Assembly: GCA_016283355.1 (NCBI GenBank)
Contig: JAEEMS010000005.1
Coordinates: 1 to 64,000 of the forward strand
DNA from: Elusimicrobiaceae bacterium
GTDB taxonomy: Bacteria > Elusimicrobiota > Elusimicrobia > Elusimicrobiales > Elusimicrobiaceae
Reading direction: 5' to 3'
Length of the DNA: 64,000 nt
Shown: one piece after another, positions 43,192 through 52,389 of the stretch
How the letters are laid out: each line of letters begins with the position of its first letter
How positions within the stretch are numbered: position 1 is the first letter of the stretch
The notes under the pieces: model-generated
The model's database searches: none
The model's input: the letters and a program-made list of their open reading frames with translations, nothing else
What the model was told of the DNA's origin: nothing
Made by a program: the position numbers and the translations under genes

Positions 43192-44904
43192 TTATTTCGG
43201 TTGGTAGAAGGTACGGATGAGTTCCAAAACGGGTTTGTCTTGTACGCGGCGGGAGCGCAACGGAATAATCGCATTTCCTTCTTCGGTAGTAACAACTACA
43301 TAATCTTCTTTCACGTCAAATATACTGCGCCGGGCTTGCAAATCAAACAAGCTGTGCCCGAACATCCCGCGCGGAATTTCTAAATTTAGCAAATCCAATA
43401 GGGTGGGAGCAATGTCCAATTGGCTGGCCAACGCATTATCCGTTAACGGGGATGTTATTTTACTTTTCGTTACGATGATAAAAGGCAAATTATCAAATTC
43501 CGCGCGGAAAGGTTTAAACAGCGCATTGGTCGGCGTGTTAGAATAAGATGGATGATCGGGCATCACAAGCACCAATGTTTGTTCATCCCATAATCCCTTT
43601 TCTGCCAACATGTCCAAAAATCGTTGCACATCTTGCCCGAAGCGACCGAATGCACGCGGCAAGGTTGGTGTTTTATAAAATTTATGGTCCGTTTCCCGAT
43701 ATGTTTCACCCAAATAATCCAAACGCCCCAACGGCACGTGTGTATCTACGGTAAGCAGTGTAAGAAAAACGGGGGTATCTTTCTTTTCCGCCAAAAACTC
43801 TACGGCATAATCAAAAAGTTTGCGGTCCATAAGCCCCCACCAATTCAGGTATTTTTTATAATCATCCCGTTTTTGAAAATAGGTAGCTCCGATTACATCT
43901 TTGAACCCGGCCTGATGAAACAAAATATGTTCATCCATATAGGTTTCATTCGCGCCGCGCAAAAAAGCCGTGTGGTATCCGTGCTTATTTAATTCTTTTA
44001 CCAACGAAATAGGATACTGATTTTCAAACGACAACTGCGCGTACGGATGAGAAGTAAAAATAACGGTTAAACCGTAAAGGGTGGAAAGTGTAACGTGACG
44101 CAAAGAGGCGGAAGGGTTGTTTTCATACAAGCGGTCCAATTCCCGGGAAGCATCTGCCGGGATTTGCGAATTAAAGTGGTGTAGGTATTTATTGGATAAA
44201 GATTCGGATGCAATTAAAATAACACGTTTGTAATTTTTACCGACCGGAGTGGGTTGTGCGGAAAATACATTATAGTGCGGGGCAAGTGCGGGCAATTCTT
44301 GCGTGAAAACAGGCGTCGGTTTTTGGGCGAGCATGGCACGCCCGGTATATATAATGGAAGGAGGGAGCAAATACGCGTGATAAAAAGGTAATAAATAAGA
44401 AATTCCCCAAAGCAAGAATAATCCGCTTGCGCACCACGCAATCCGTTTGAGTGCCGTTTTGCGCGAAGCGGGTACAAAAAATTTCCATAGGACTGTTCCG
44501 CAAAAAAGAAGAAGCAAAGCAAAACATAACAGCACGCGCGGATCGGTTAAAAAGCCGTAATCCCCCCCCTGCAACGTGTCTACATATTTCGCCCCGAAAC
44601 GTTCCTTAAAATACCATAACAAAACGACGTCTGCAATCACGGTCCAATAATAGAAAAAAGCAACGACCGTCAAAACAGGTTTATTTTTAAGTCCGCACAG
44701 TTGCACAAGGGATAAACAAATCCCTAAAAATAAAAATTCGCACGTCCATTTTAGAACGGATAGCCATACGCAGTTACTAACGGTAAAAATGTTTAGTTGG
44801 GAAAGCCCGAACCATCCGAGCAATACGGCCGGGAAGGAAAAAATCAGCAAAAGTTTCCAATCGTTCCGGAAAGACGTTATTAAACTATCGCGCAATTTCT
44901 GCAT
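43192..44904 (-). CDS. membrane sulfatase-fold transferase, LtaS/phosphoethanolamine-transferase type
   Basis: 570 aa. About five N-terminal transmembrane segments fill ~200 residues, followed by an extracytoplasmic sulfatase domain. Its alkaline-phosphatase-fold marks are LIASESLSNKYL (metal/nucleophile block), TVDTHVPLG and VMPDHPSYSN. The family moves phosphoglycerol or phosphoethanolamine onto envelope glycolipids, glycans or lipid A. In a diderm with LPS genes, lipid A or oligosaccharide decoration is the likely use. The donor is unknown. A TATAAT hexamer ends 6 nt before the ATG, so the start is probably leaderless. Confidence 0.8.
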   Translation of the reverse strand: MQKLRDSLITSFRNDWKLLLIFSFPAVLLGWFGLSQLNIFTVSNCVWLSVLKWTCEFLFLGICLSLVQLCGLKNKPVLTVVAFFYYWTVIADVVLLWYFKERFGAKYVDTLQGGDYGFLTDPRVLLCFALLLLFCGTVLWKFFVPASRKTALKRIAWCASGLFLLWGISYLLPFYHAYLLPPSIIYTGRAMLAQKPTPVFTQELPALAPHYNVFSAQPTPVGKNYKRVILIASESLSNKYLHHFNSQIPADASRELDRLYENNPSASLRHVTLSTLYGLTVIFTSHPYAQLSFENQYPISLVKELNKHGYHTAFLRGANETYMDEHILFHQAGFKDVIGATYFQKRDDYKKYLNWWGLMDRKLFDYAVEFLAEKKDTPVFLTLLTVDTHVPLGRLDYLGETYRETDHKFYKTPTLPRAFGRFGQDVQRFLDMLAEKGLWDEQTLVLVMPDHPSYSNTPTNALFKPFRAEFDNLPFIIVTKSKITSPLTDNALASQLDIAPTLLDLLNLEIPRGMFGHSLFDLQARRSIFDVKEDYVVVTTEEGNAIIPLRSRRVQDKPVLELIRTFYQPK

Positions 44905-44910
44905 ATTATT

Positions 44911-44916
44911 ATTATA
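44911..44916 (-). promoter_or_regulatory. leaderless -10 of the sulfatase-type transferase gene
   Basis: Minus strand TATAAT, 6 nt before the ATG at 44904. Confidence 0.65.
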
Positions 44917-44971
44917 GTTTTTTTGAACCGTAACGGTATCGTCCTTTCCACCTTGTACAACCTATATTTAG

Positions 44972-44977
44972 TATAAT
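44972..44977 (+). promoter_or_regulatory. -10 of thrS
   Basis: TATAAT gives a leader of about 65-70 nt. The -35 is unclear. Confidence 0.5.
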
Positions 44978-45006
44978 TTATATATCTTAAAAAAGGACCT
45001 TTGACT

Positions 45007-45033
45007 GTTGGCCCGGTCGTTGTGGCCGGCAAC
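45007..45033 (+). promoter_or_regulatory. possible leader hairpin upstream of thrS
   Basis: TTGGCCCGG and CCGGCAA can pair (CCGG/CCGG plus TTG/CAA). The loop TCGTTGTGG contains CGU, a threonine-anticodon triplet. It recalls the tRNA-like operator of E. coli thrS, but the stem is short. Confidence 0.25.
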
Positions 45034-45050
45034 GTCATAGCGCAACTAAA

Positions 45051-46802
45051 ATGGAAAATCAAGACCTACAAACAAAACGCCACTCTGCCGCCCATGTTAT
45101 GGCGCAAGCGGTGCAGCAGTTATTCCCCGGTACGAAACTCGGTATCGGCCCGGCTATCGACAATGGCTTCTATTATGACTTTGATTGCCCTCATGTCTTC
45201 ACTCCCGAAGATTTGAAGACAATTGAAACCAAAATGAAAGAAATCATCAAAGCCAAGCAACCTTTCGAACGCAAAGAAATGAGCAAGGCCGAAGCGAAAG
45301 CATTTTTTGAAAAACGCGGCGAAACATACAAGCTGGAATTATTGGAAGAATTGGAAGACGGCACCATTACCGTATATGTAAACGGAGAGTATGCCGATTT
45401 GTGCCGCGGCCCACACGTAGAACACACGGGCAAAGTAAACAGTTTTAAACTTACCACTATTGCCGGCGCGTATTGGAAAGGGGACGAAAAAAACCCGATG
45501 CTCCAACGTATTTACGGTTTGTGTTTTGACAACAAGGACGAATTAAACGCCTATGTCAAACAACAAGAGGAAGCCGCCAAGCGTGACCACCGCAAACTCG
45601 GCCCGGAACTGGACCTTTTCAGCATTAACGATCATATCGGTCCCGGTCTTATTTTGATGCATCCCAAAGGCGGGATGTTGCGTAAGATTTTGGAAGATTG
45701 GATTAAAGAGCAAAACCTTAAACGCGGTTATGATTTGGTAGTCAGCCCGCACATTGCCCGCTATCATCTCTTTGAGATTAGCGGTCATGCCGGGTTTTAT
45801 TCGGACAGCATGTTCCACCCTATGGAAATCGACGAAGAAAAATACCAAATTAAGCCGATGAACTGTCCCTTCCACGTAGAGATCTACAAAACTCATTTGC
45901 GCAGCTACCGCGATTTGCCGTTGCGTTTTAGCGAGTTGGGTACAGTGTACCGCTATGAACGTTCCGGTGCTTTACACGGGCTACTGCGTGTGCGCGGTTT
46001 TACGCAAGATGATGCCCATATTTTCTGTACACCCGAACAAGTGGAAAGCGAAGTGAAACAAGCTTTTGAATATGCCATGCATATTTTTAAGACGTTTGGT
46101 TTTGAAAAATATGCGGTGGAGCTTTCCACGCGCGACCCCGAACATCCGGAACATTTTACCGGCGACGTAGTCGATTGGGAACGGGCGGAAAATGCGCTTA
46201 AAAAAGTACTCAACGAAAATAACATCCCCTACACCACTCATGCCGGGGAAGCCGCTTTCTACGGGCCTAAAATCGATATCAAAGTGATGGACGCCATCGG
46301 CCGTTTGTGGCAATTGTCCACCATTCAATTTGATTTCAATTTGCCTTCGCGGTTTGATTTGGAATTTGTGGCGCCCGAAGGCCGCAAACGCCCGATTATG
46401 GTACACCGCGCGATGTTTGGCAGTATCGAACGGTTTACCGGGGTACTCATTGAACACTATGCGGGTTGGTTCCCGCTTTGGTTGGCACCGGTACAGATGA
46501 AACTTTTGACGCTCACGGATGACCAAATTCCGTTTGCCAAAGAAGTAGCCGCCAAAATGCGCGAAGCAGGTTTACGTGTAGAAGTGGATAGCCGCCCGGA
46601 AAAATTGGGCTTAAAAATCCGCGAAGCACACATGCAACGTATTCCCTATACGGGAATTATCGGCAAGAACGAAGCTGCCAACGGCACGCTTACCGTACGC
46701 TTTAGAGACGGCACCAACACACAACCGTTAAAAGTAGAAGATGCCATTAAACAGATGCAAGAAGAAGTTCGCACCTTCAGCTTAAAAAACTTGCTAAAGT
46801 AA
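45051..46802 (+). CDS. thrS: threonyl-tRNA synthetase lacking the TGS domain
   Basis: 583 aa. The protein begins directly at the editing domain: HSAAHVMAQA (HxxxH) near residue 11 and DLCRGPHV supply its zinc-site residues. The class II core has zinc ligands in MNCP, AHIF and MVHRAMFGS, with RYERSGALHGLLRVRGFTQ cut as motif 2. The C-terminal anticodon-binding domain is complete. The ~60-residue TGS domain of most bacterial ThrS is absent; no coding for it exists upstream, since the frame is closed at 44988-44990. No Shine-Dalgarno is seen before the ATG. A terminator follows. Confidence 0.95.
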   Translation: MENQDLQTKRHSAAHVMAQAVQQLFPGTKLGIGPAIDNGFYYDFDCPHVFTPEDLKTIETKMKEIIKAKQPFERKEMSKAEAKAFFEKRGETYKLELLEELEDGTITVYVNGEYADLCRGPHVEHTGKVNSFKLTTIAGAYWKGDEKNPMLQRIYGLCFDNKDELNAYVKQQEEAAKRDHRKLGPELDLFSINDHIGPGLILMHPKGGMLRKILEDWIKEQNLKRGYDLVVSPHIARYHLFEISGHAGFYSDSMFHPMEIDEEKYQIKPMNCPFHVEIYKTHLRSYRDLPLRFSELGTVYRYERSGALHGLLRVRGFTQDDAHIFCTPEQVESEVKQAFEYAMHIFKTFGFEKYAVELSTRDPEHPEHFTGDVVDWERAENALKKVLNENNIPYTTHAGEAAFYGPKIDIKVMDAIGRLWQLSTIQFDFNLPSRFDLEFVAPEGRKRPIMVHRAMFGSIERFTGVLIEHYAGWFPLWLAPVQMKLLTLTDDQIPFAKEVAAKMREAGLRVEVDSRPEKLGLKIREAHMQRIPYTGIIGKNEAANGTLTVRFRDGTNTQPLKVEDAIKQMQEEVRTFSLKNLLK

Positions 46803-46820
46803 AACAGTTTAGCTTACACA

Positions 46821-46844
46821 ACCCCGGCAATACGTTGCCGGGGT
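46821..46844 (+). terminator. terminator of thrS
   Basis: ACCCCGGCAA / TTGCCGGGGT, a 10-bp stem with a 4-nt loop, followed by seven T. Confidence 0.95.
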
Positions 46845-46860
46845 TTTTTTATCAAAAGGA

Positions 46861-46892
46861 CCCCCAAAAATAGGTCCAAAAGACCCTAGGGG
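46861..46892. repeat. recurrent GGCC-TTTT element, copy C1
   Basis: AAAAATAGGTCCAAAAG then ACCCTAGG. Its reverse complement shares GGACCTATTTTT with copy B. A partial copy (TGTCCAAGGACCCTGG) follows at ~46897. The rest of 46893-47026 is A+T-rich and holds no gene I can support. Confidence 0.45.
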
Positions 46893-47025
46893 ATATGTCC
46901 AAGGACCCTGGTATTTACGTATATGGGGGATTAGCATAAATGTAGTAGGATAAGAATACAGAAAGAATATATAAAAAAGGGTTGTTGTTGATTGGTTTAT
47001 TAGTGCCACAAAGGACCTACGCATT

Positions 47026-47047
47026 GCATGGGCCTTTTGACCCATGG
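47026..47047. repeat. recurrent GGCC-TTTT element, copy C2
   Basis: GCATGGGCCTTTTGACCC then ATGG: a CATGGG/CCCATG dyad that ends where the promoter -35 region of the trypsin-like gene begins. It is nearly identical to copy D at 54778. Confidence 0.5.
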
Positions 47048-47073
47048 AATTTTTTTTATTTTGTATATATACT
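47045..47073 (+). promoter_or_regulatory. promoter of the trypsin-like protease gene
   Basis: Weak TGGAAT (47045-47050), 17-nt spacer, TATACT (47068-47073). A GAGGTGG ribosome site follows. Confidence 0.45.
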
Positions 47074-47102
47074 GTTAGCATGGAAACTAATTGAGGTGGA
47101 TG

Positions 47103-48212
47103 ATGACTAAAAAAGTATTTGCCCTATTGATGCTGTCGGTGTTTGTACTTACAGCTTATGCACAAGAAGATGCGGACGAATGGATGATGGTTAATTTGCA
47201 ATCCGGTCAAGAAACAGAGGTATCCGTTAGCGATGATTGTACCGATGAATGCGAACTGCCTGCTTTGTTACCAATCGAAGAAGAAATGGAAAATATTGAT
47301 ATAGAGGAAGAAATCCGTTTCATCGATTTTGATATAGAAGATACACTCTATGATGAGCAAAACCTCGTTCCAACAAGAATCGTGGGAGAAGATTCCCGAG
47401 AAGATATTACCGAGCGTGCACAAGGAGTTGCCAAGGCCGCAGTTGTTTTAGCAATAGCATTTCCCGTTAAAGGCAGCGGATTTTGTTCGGGAGTGATGGT
47501 AGGGCCACGGTTAGTGCTCACGGCAGCCCACTGTTTGTTTAGTCCTGAAAGGAAAGGGGAAGAAGCCAAAAAAGTATTGGTCGTAGCGAATGGGGTAAAG
47601 GGAAAACCGCGTGCAGCTGCCCTGGATAGATGGATTCCTAAAAGATTTGTGGTCAAAAAGGGGAAAAACCGTTTCATAGTAGACGGACGTCATGACGTTG
47701 CTCTTTTGGTGTTGGATAAGCCACTGGGAAATATAACAGGCATTGCGGGGTTAAAAGTATTGCCGGAAGGGCAGTACGATAATCTGCCTGTGACAGCATT
47801 TGGGAGAGGAGCAGATAAAGATTGGCACAGCTTATGGAAATCTGTTGGGAAGGTGGGGATAGTTCATGACGAGTTTTTGTTTACCAATCTTCCGGTGCTT
47901 GCGGGAAATAGCGGAAGCCCTGCAATCAATTCCTCCGAGCAGGTGATAGGCCTGTTCACGAGCGACCAACATCCACTGACAATACAAGGTATACTTAGAT
48001 ATCCAATCCCTGCCCTTGGAGTTATGGTAAAACTTAGAGATAAGTGGCGCGGAATAGATGACTATCCAAATATTATTCTAAAACTCAGGCCTTCTCTGAT
48101 CAATGTCATTCAAGAAGCTAACCGAATGGTGAATCAATGGGAACAGCGTACAGCTTCTCAATCCCAATTGTCCGATAAAAAGAAGAAACAAAATAAAACG
48201 CGTTCTATTTAG
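47103..48212 (+). CDS. secreted trypsin-like serine protease (S1 family)
   Basis: 369 aa. A signal peptide (VFALLMLSVFVLTAYA/Q) is followed by ~90 acidic residues that may be a propeptide. The chymotrypsin-fold catalytic triad is complete: His in LTAAHC, Asp in HDVALLVLD, Ser in GNSGSPAI. The C-terminal ~50 residues are polar and Lys-rich. It resembles V8/glutamyl-endopeptidase-like bacterial S1 proteases; the specificity is unknown. Two adjacent ATGs (47100, 47103) follow GAGGTGG, and 47103 fits the spacing better. AGA codons are noticeably more frequent than in its neighbours. Confidence 0.85.
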   Translation: MTKKVFALLMLSVFVLTAYAQEDADEWMMVNLQSGQETEVSVSDDCTDECELPALLPIEEEMENIDIEEEIRFIDFDIEDTLYDEQNLVPTRIVGEDSREDITERAQGVAKAAVVLAIAFPVKGSGFCSGVMVGPRLVLTAAHCLFSPERKGEEAKKVLVVANGVKGKPRAAALDRWIPKRFVVKKGKNRFIVDGRHDVALLVLDKPLGNITGIAGLKVLPEGQYDNLPVTAFGRGADKDWHSLWKSVGKVGIVHDEFLFTNLPVLAGNSGSPAINSSEQVIGLFTSDQHPLTIQGILRYPIPALGVMVKLRDKWRGIDDYPNIILKLRPSLINVIQEANRMVNQWEQRTASQSQLSDKKKKQNKTRSI

Positions 48213-48232
48213 TAGCGGCATTTACAAAATAA

Positions 48233-48260
48233 AAGCGCCCCGTTTTAGCGGGGCGCTTTG
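48233..48260. terminator. bidirectional terminator between the protease gene and lon
   Basis: AAAGCGCCCCG / CGGGGCGCTTT, an 11-bp stem with a 6-nt loop, between convergent genes. Confidence 0.9.
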
Positions 48261-48270
48261 CAGAATAACT

Positions 48271-50778
48271 TTATTTGCGACGCGATGTTTTTTTACGTTG
48301 TTTGGCAACTGTTTTTTTAGCTGCCTTTTTAACCGCTTTCTTAGCCGGTTTTTTAGCTATTTTTTTGGAGGGTTTTTTAACAACGGCTTTTTTGGACCGC
48401 GTCGTTTTTTTGGAAGCATGTTTATTTAATTTTGCTTCAAATTCTTTCCATCCTTCGAGTGCCAACGGCAACACTTCATCCATGTGTTTTACCGGAATCA
48501 ACGTCAGTTCTTTGCGCACACGCTCCGGAATTTCGGAAACATCCTTGGCGTTGGTATGCGGGTAAAGAATCGTTTTAACCCCTTCGCGGTAGGCGGCTAA
48601 AAATTTTTCTTTAATTCCCCCCACCGGCAACACACGGCCCGTAATAGTTACTTCGCCGGTCATGGCCAAGTGCTTTTTAACGGGAATACCCGTCAGCAAA
48701 CTGGTCAACGCCGTGGTAATCACACTACCCGCTGAAGGACCGTCTTTCGGTACAGCACCTTCCGGAAAGTGTACGTGGAAATCGGTCTTGTCAAAATCCG
48801 TTCCTTTCCCGTAACCGCGGCTGCGTGCATACGTAAGCGCGGCACGGACAGATTCCTTCATCACGTTGCCCAACATACCGGTTAAGATAAGCGCACCTTT
48901 GCCGGGCAATTTGCTGGCTTCAATGGAAAGCGTTTCGCCCCCCACACTGGTCCACGCTAAGCCGGTGGCAATCCCCACGCCGTTTTCTTCCGTGGCAAAA
49001 TTGGCATATTTGGGAACGCCTAAAAAGTCACCCAGATTTTCTTTGGTAACGGTTACTTTCTTGGCCCCTTCTACCAACTTCTTAGCGGCTTTGCGGCAAA
49101 TGGAACCGATTTCTCGGTCCAAATTGCGTACGCCGGCTTCGCGCACATAATCGCGCATGAGTTTGGCAACTGCATCGTGGGAAACCGTCAACGCGCCTTC
49201 TTTAATGCCATGCATTTTCATTTGCTTGGGCAAGAGGTATTTATCCACGATGTCGTGTTTCTCGTACTCTGTGTAACCGTCAAAATCAATAATTTCCAGA
49301 CGGTCGCGCAAGGTGGAAGGAATACCGGCCAGGGAGTTGGCTGTTGTGATAAACATCACTTTGGAGACATCAAACGGTACATCCAAAAAATGGTCCGTAA
49401 ATTCTTTGTTTTGTTCCGGGTCCAACAATTCCAACAATGCTGCGGCCGGATCACCGCGCCAATCGGATCCCATTTTGTCGATTTCGTCCAACAAGAAAAC
49501 AGGATTGGAAGATTTGGCCTTGCTTAACCCTTGAATAATCCGCCCCGGCATAGAACCGATATACGTACGGCGGTGACCGCGGATTTCGCTTTCATCCCGC
49601 ACGCCGCCCAAACTCATCCGCACAAATTTGCGCCCGATTGCACGTGCAATGGATTTGGCCAAAGACGTTTTCCCCACGCCGGGGGCTCCGGCAAAACAGA
49701 GAATCGGCCCGCGTAGCGAGTGCGTAAGTTTGCTAACGGCTAAATATTCCAACACACGCTCTTTGGGTTTTTCCAAACCGAAATGGTCTTCATCTAATAT
49801 TTCACGCGCTTTTTTGAGATCAAGCACATCTTGCGTGGTAATGTTCCACGGCATGTTGAGCAGCCAATCCAAATACGTACGCGAAACGGTTGCTTCCGGC
49901 GAGAAAGGTTGCATTTTTGCCAAGCGGTCTATTTCTTTTTTTGCTTCTTCGGCGGCGTGTTTGGGCAAGCCGTTTTTCTTAATCTTGGCACGCATCGCAT
50001 CCAATTCTTTCTGAAAGTCATCCTTTTGGCTCAGTTCTTTTTGAATGGCCTTCATCTGTTCGTTCAAATAATATTCTTTTTGGTTTTTTTCAATTTGCGC
50101 ACGCACCTGATTGTGAATTTTATTTTCCAACTTGATAATTTCTGCCTCGGATGCGATGAGTTTCAAGATTTTTTCCAAGCGGTCTTTGATATCCACCGCT
50201 TCCAAAATTTCTTGGCGTTGGGCCGTCTTTACCATCATGTTGGAGGCAATGGTGTCTGCCAAGCGGGAACCGTCGCTGATTTGCCGCAAGAACGAAACGC
50301 CTTCCACAGCCATGCGGTGTGACGCACGGGCGTATTGATCAAACGCATCGAGCACTTTGCGCATGAGCGCTTGCACAACCGGGGAATCATCTTCCGTTTC
50401 TTCGATATATTCCACTTGCGCAAACCACGCTTGGCCCGCGGCCGGATTTCCTTCCAGTTTGAGCACGCGCGCACGGGCAAGCCCTTGCAAGAAAACTTTT
50501 AACGAGCCGTCCGGCATTTTTAAATTTTGCGTAATGCGTGCAATTACACCAAAATGATAAATATCATCGGCTTTTGGATCATCTTGGTCAGCTTCTTTTT
50601 GAGAAACGGCTAAAATATATTTTTCCGGCGTGTTTAACGCCAATTCCACCGCCGCAACGGATTTGGAACGATCCACCGACAGCGGCAAATTCATCCCCGG
50701 GAACATTACCACATCCCGTATGGCTACCGCCGGAACAACCGTAGGCAAGGAAAGTGTCATTTTCTTAATTTCTTCCAT
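48271..50778 (-). CDS. lon: ATP-dependent protease Lon with a lysine-rich C-terminal tail
   Basis: 835 aa. The N-terminal LAN domain begins [15 protein letters not shown], a coiled coil follows, and the AAA+ module has [10 protein letters not shown] and LLDEIDKMG. The C-terminal protease domain has the Ser682 motif PKDGPSAG with the downstream GGIKEK lysine region. The last 50 residues (786-835) are 21 Lys and 4 Arg in K-K-A/P-A-K-K repeats, like histone H1 or bacterial H1-like proteins. This is unusual for Lon and could strengthen its DNA binding. A GGGGGA site precedes the start. A CIRCE operator covers the -35 region of its promoter, implying HrcA heat-shock control. Confidence 0.96.
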   Translation of the reverse strand: MEEIKKMTLSLPTVVPAVAIRDVVMFPGMNLPLSVDRSKSVAAVELALNTPEKYILAVSQKEADQDDPKADDIYHFGVIARITQNLKMPDGSLKVFLQGLARARVLKLEGNPAAGQAWFAQVEYIEETEDDSPVVQALMRKVLDAFDQYARASHRMAVEGVSFLRQISDGSRLADTIASNMMVKTAQRQEILEAVDIKDRLEKILKLIASEAEIIKLENKIHNQVRAQIEKNQKEYYLNEQMKAIQKELSQKDDFQKELDAMRAKIKKNGLPKHAAEEAKKEIDRLAKMQPFSPEATVSRTYLDWLLNMPWNITTQDVLDLKKAREILDEDHFGLEKPKERVLEYLAVSKLTHSLRGPILCFAGAPGVGKTSLAKSIARAIGRKFVRMSLGGVRDESEIRGHRRTYIGSMPGRIIQGLSKAKSSNPVFLLDEIDKMGSDWRGDPAAALLELLDPEQNKEFTDHFLDVPFDVSKVMFITTANSLAGIPSTLRDRLEIIDFDGYTEYEKHDIVDKYLLPKQMKMHGIKEGALTVSHDAVAKLMRDYVREAGVRNLDREIGSICRKAAKKLVEGAKKVTVTKENLGDFLGVPKYANFATEENGVGIATGLAWTSVGGETLSIEASKLPGKGALILTGMLGNVMKESVRAALTYARSRGYGKGTDFDKTDFHVHFPEGAVPKDGPSAGSVITTALTSLLTGIPVKKHLAMTGEVTITGRVLPVGGIKEKFLAAYREGVKTILYPHTNAKDVSEIPERVRKELTLIPVKHMDEVLPLALEGWKEFEAKLNKHASKKTTRSKKAVVKKPSKKIAKKPAKKAVKKAAKKTVAKQRKKTSRRK

Positions 50779-50834
50779 AAATCCCCCTGTAAAAAGAGAA
50801 AATCTGAGTTAAACCCTGTTGAATGATATATAGT

Positions 50835-50863
50835 ATTGTAACAAATTATCTTAAAATTAGCAA
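50835..50863 (-). promoter_or_regulatory. promoter of lon
   Basis: Minus strand TTGCTA (50858-50863), 17-nt spacer ending in TGT, TACAAT (50835-50840). Confidence 0.65.
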
Positions 50864-50883
50864 GCTTTTAAAATGAGTGCTAA
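50857..50883. promoter_or_regulatory. CIRCE element (HrcA operator) at lon
   Basis: TTAGCAAGC, 9-nt spacer, GAGTGCTAA. The consensus is TTAGCACTC-N9-GAGTGCTAA, so the right arm is perfect and the left arm differs at two bases, with the exact 9-nt spacing. It overlaps the -35 of lon, an ideal position for repression; ackA runs the other way. Confidence 0.8.
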
Positions 50884-50919
50884 TTTACCTATTGACTTTA
50901 TTTAATCTTCCCTCAAATT

Positions 50920-50928
50920 TGCTACAAT
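50920..50928 (+). promoter_or_regulatory. extended -10 promoter of ackA
   Basis: TTTGC-TACAAT (hexamer 50923-50928). A TTGACT lies upstream at 50892 but 25 nt away, too far for a normal spacer. Confidence 0.6.
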
Positions 50929-50961
50929 AGAAGTAACTTTAACAATTATAAGGAAGTATAC

Positions 50962-52326
50962 ATGATTATTTTATTTTTAAACTGTGGAAGTTCTTCTGTT
51001 AAATACAGCGTTTACGACTGGGATCAAAAGAAAAGTTTGTGCGCCGGGACAGTGGAACGTATCGGAATTGAGGGATCTCAAATTACGCACGACCGCCCCG
51101 GCAAAGCATCCGTGGAAATTCACAAACCGTTAGCCAACCACAAAGATGCTATCAATTTAGTTATCGAAACGTTAACACATCCGCAACACGGTGTTATTGA
51201 AAATATCAATGTCATCAGCGCTGTGGGCCACCGTATCGTGCATGGCGGGAAATTTGCCAAATCCGTTATTGTGGATGACAGCGTAGTGGAAGAATTACGT
51301 AATATTGCCGACTTGGCACCGCTTCACAATCCTGCCCACATCATGGGAATTGAAGCCGCCCGTGCCTTATTGCCCAACGTTACCCACGTGTGTGTAATGG
51401 ATACCGCTTTTCACCAAACGATGCCGGCTTCCTCTTATATGTATGCTATTCCACGCAAGTGGTACACCGATTACCGCATCCGCCGTTACGGTTTTCACGG
51501 ATCTTCCGTTTTGTATACGTCTCGCCGGGCCGCTGTACTTATGGACCGGGAAGTGGACGAAATTAACACCATTGTCTGCCATATCGGGGCCGGTGCTAGT
51601 GTGACGGCTGTAAAAAATGGGCAGTGCATCGATACCAGCATGGGACTCACACCGTTAGAAGGGCTCGTAATGGGATCCCGCTCGGGCGATATTGACCCGT
51701 CGGTCTGTTTTCACATGATGCACAAACTCAATATGCCGCCGGAAGAAATGTATACCATTTTGAACAAAAAAAGCGGGATGTATGCCCTTACCGGGGACCG
51801 TTATTCCGATCAACGCGACGTGCGCAAAGGCCTCGAAGAAGGAGATGAACTGTGCAAATTAGCCGTAGACGTGCAAGCCCACCGTATCCGCAAATATATC
51901 GGGGCTTACATGTTGGAATTGGGCCGTTTGGATTGCATCGTGTTTACCGCCGGTATCGGCGAACGCGCACCGGATGTACGCGCCCGCGTACTCAAAGGCC
52001 TTGAAAATTTTGGAATTATTTTGGACGAAGAACGTAACAGTGCCGCCAACACCAACAAAGCCGAATGCCGTATTTCGGCCGATAATTCCCGCGTACAGGT
52101 GTTCGTCATCCCGACGGATGAAGAAATTGTAGGTGTGCAGGATATCGTGGCACTACTGGCCGGCACGTATGATGTGTATACGAAGTTCAGGTATATCTTC
52201 CAGGAAAAGGACTACCGCAACAAACTGCGCGATGATGCGTTTATAGAAGATGTAAAAAAACATCCGGAGTTTTTGAAAGCGGCCGTCAATTTACCGGAAG
52301 CTTTGAAAGCAAAAGTGAAGAAATGA
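50962..52326 (+). CDS. ackA: acetate kinase with C-terminal extension
   Basis: 454 aa. It makes ATP from acetyl phosphate, a sign of fermentative energy metabolism. FLNCGSSSVKYSVYD, the phosphate-binding RRYGFHGSS and CHIGAGASV loops, TPLEGLVMGSRSGDIDP, and the C-terminal FTAGIGE and EEIVG motifs are all present. Typical enzymes are ~400 aa; here ~50 extra residues (from about TYDVYTKF on, charged and helical) follow the normal end. A phosphate acetyltransferase gene is not adjacent. An AAGGAAG site precedes the ATG. Confidence 0.95.
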   Translation: MIILFLNCGSSSVKYSVYDWDQKKSLCAGTVERIGIEGSQITHDRPGKASVEIHKPLANHKDAINLVIETLTHPQHGVIENINVISAVGHRIVHGGKFAKSVIVDDSVVEELRNIADLAPLHNPAHIMGIEAARALLPNVTHVCVMDTAFHQTMPASSYMYAIPRKWYTDYRIRRYGFHGSSVLYTSRRAAVLMDREVDEINTIVCHIGAGASVTAVKNGQCIDTSMGLTPLEGLVMGSRSGDIDPSVCFHMMHKLNMPPEEMYTILNKKSGMYALTGDRYSDQRDVRKGLEEGDELCKLAVDVQAHRIRKYIGAYMLELGRLDCIVFTAGIGERAPDVRARVLKGLENFGIILDEERNSAANTNKAECRISADNSRVQVFVIPTDEEIVGVQDIVALLAGTYDVYTKFRYIFQEKDYRNKLRDDAFIEDVKKHPEFLKAAVNLPEALKAKVKK

Positions 52327-52334
52327 TTTGTGTG

Positions 52335-52359
52335 CGCCCGTTTGTATTTCAAGCGGGCG
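52335..52359 (+). terminator. terminator of ackA
   Basis: CGCCCGTTTG / CAAGCGGGCG, a 10-bp stem with one G-T pair, followed by TTTTTAT. Confidence 0.8.
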
Positions 52360-52389
52360 TTTTTATAACAAGAATAACGGGAGACAACT

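Noticed and set aside
45001-45216. Frame beginning before thrS in another phase as a missing TGS domain
   Set aside because: It reads LTVGPVVVAGNVIAQ and then runs out of phase through thrS; it has no TGS features.
47092-47102. TTG at 47091 or ATG at 47100 as start of the protease
   Set aside because: TTG would overlap the GAGGTGG ribosome site, and the ATG at 47100 touches it; 47103 has better spacing.
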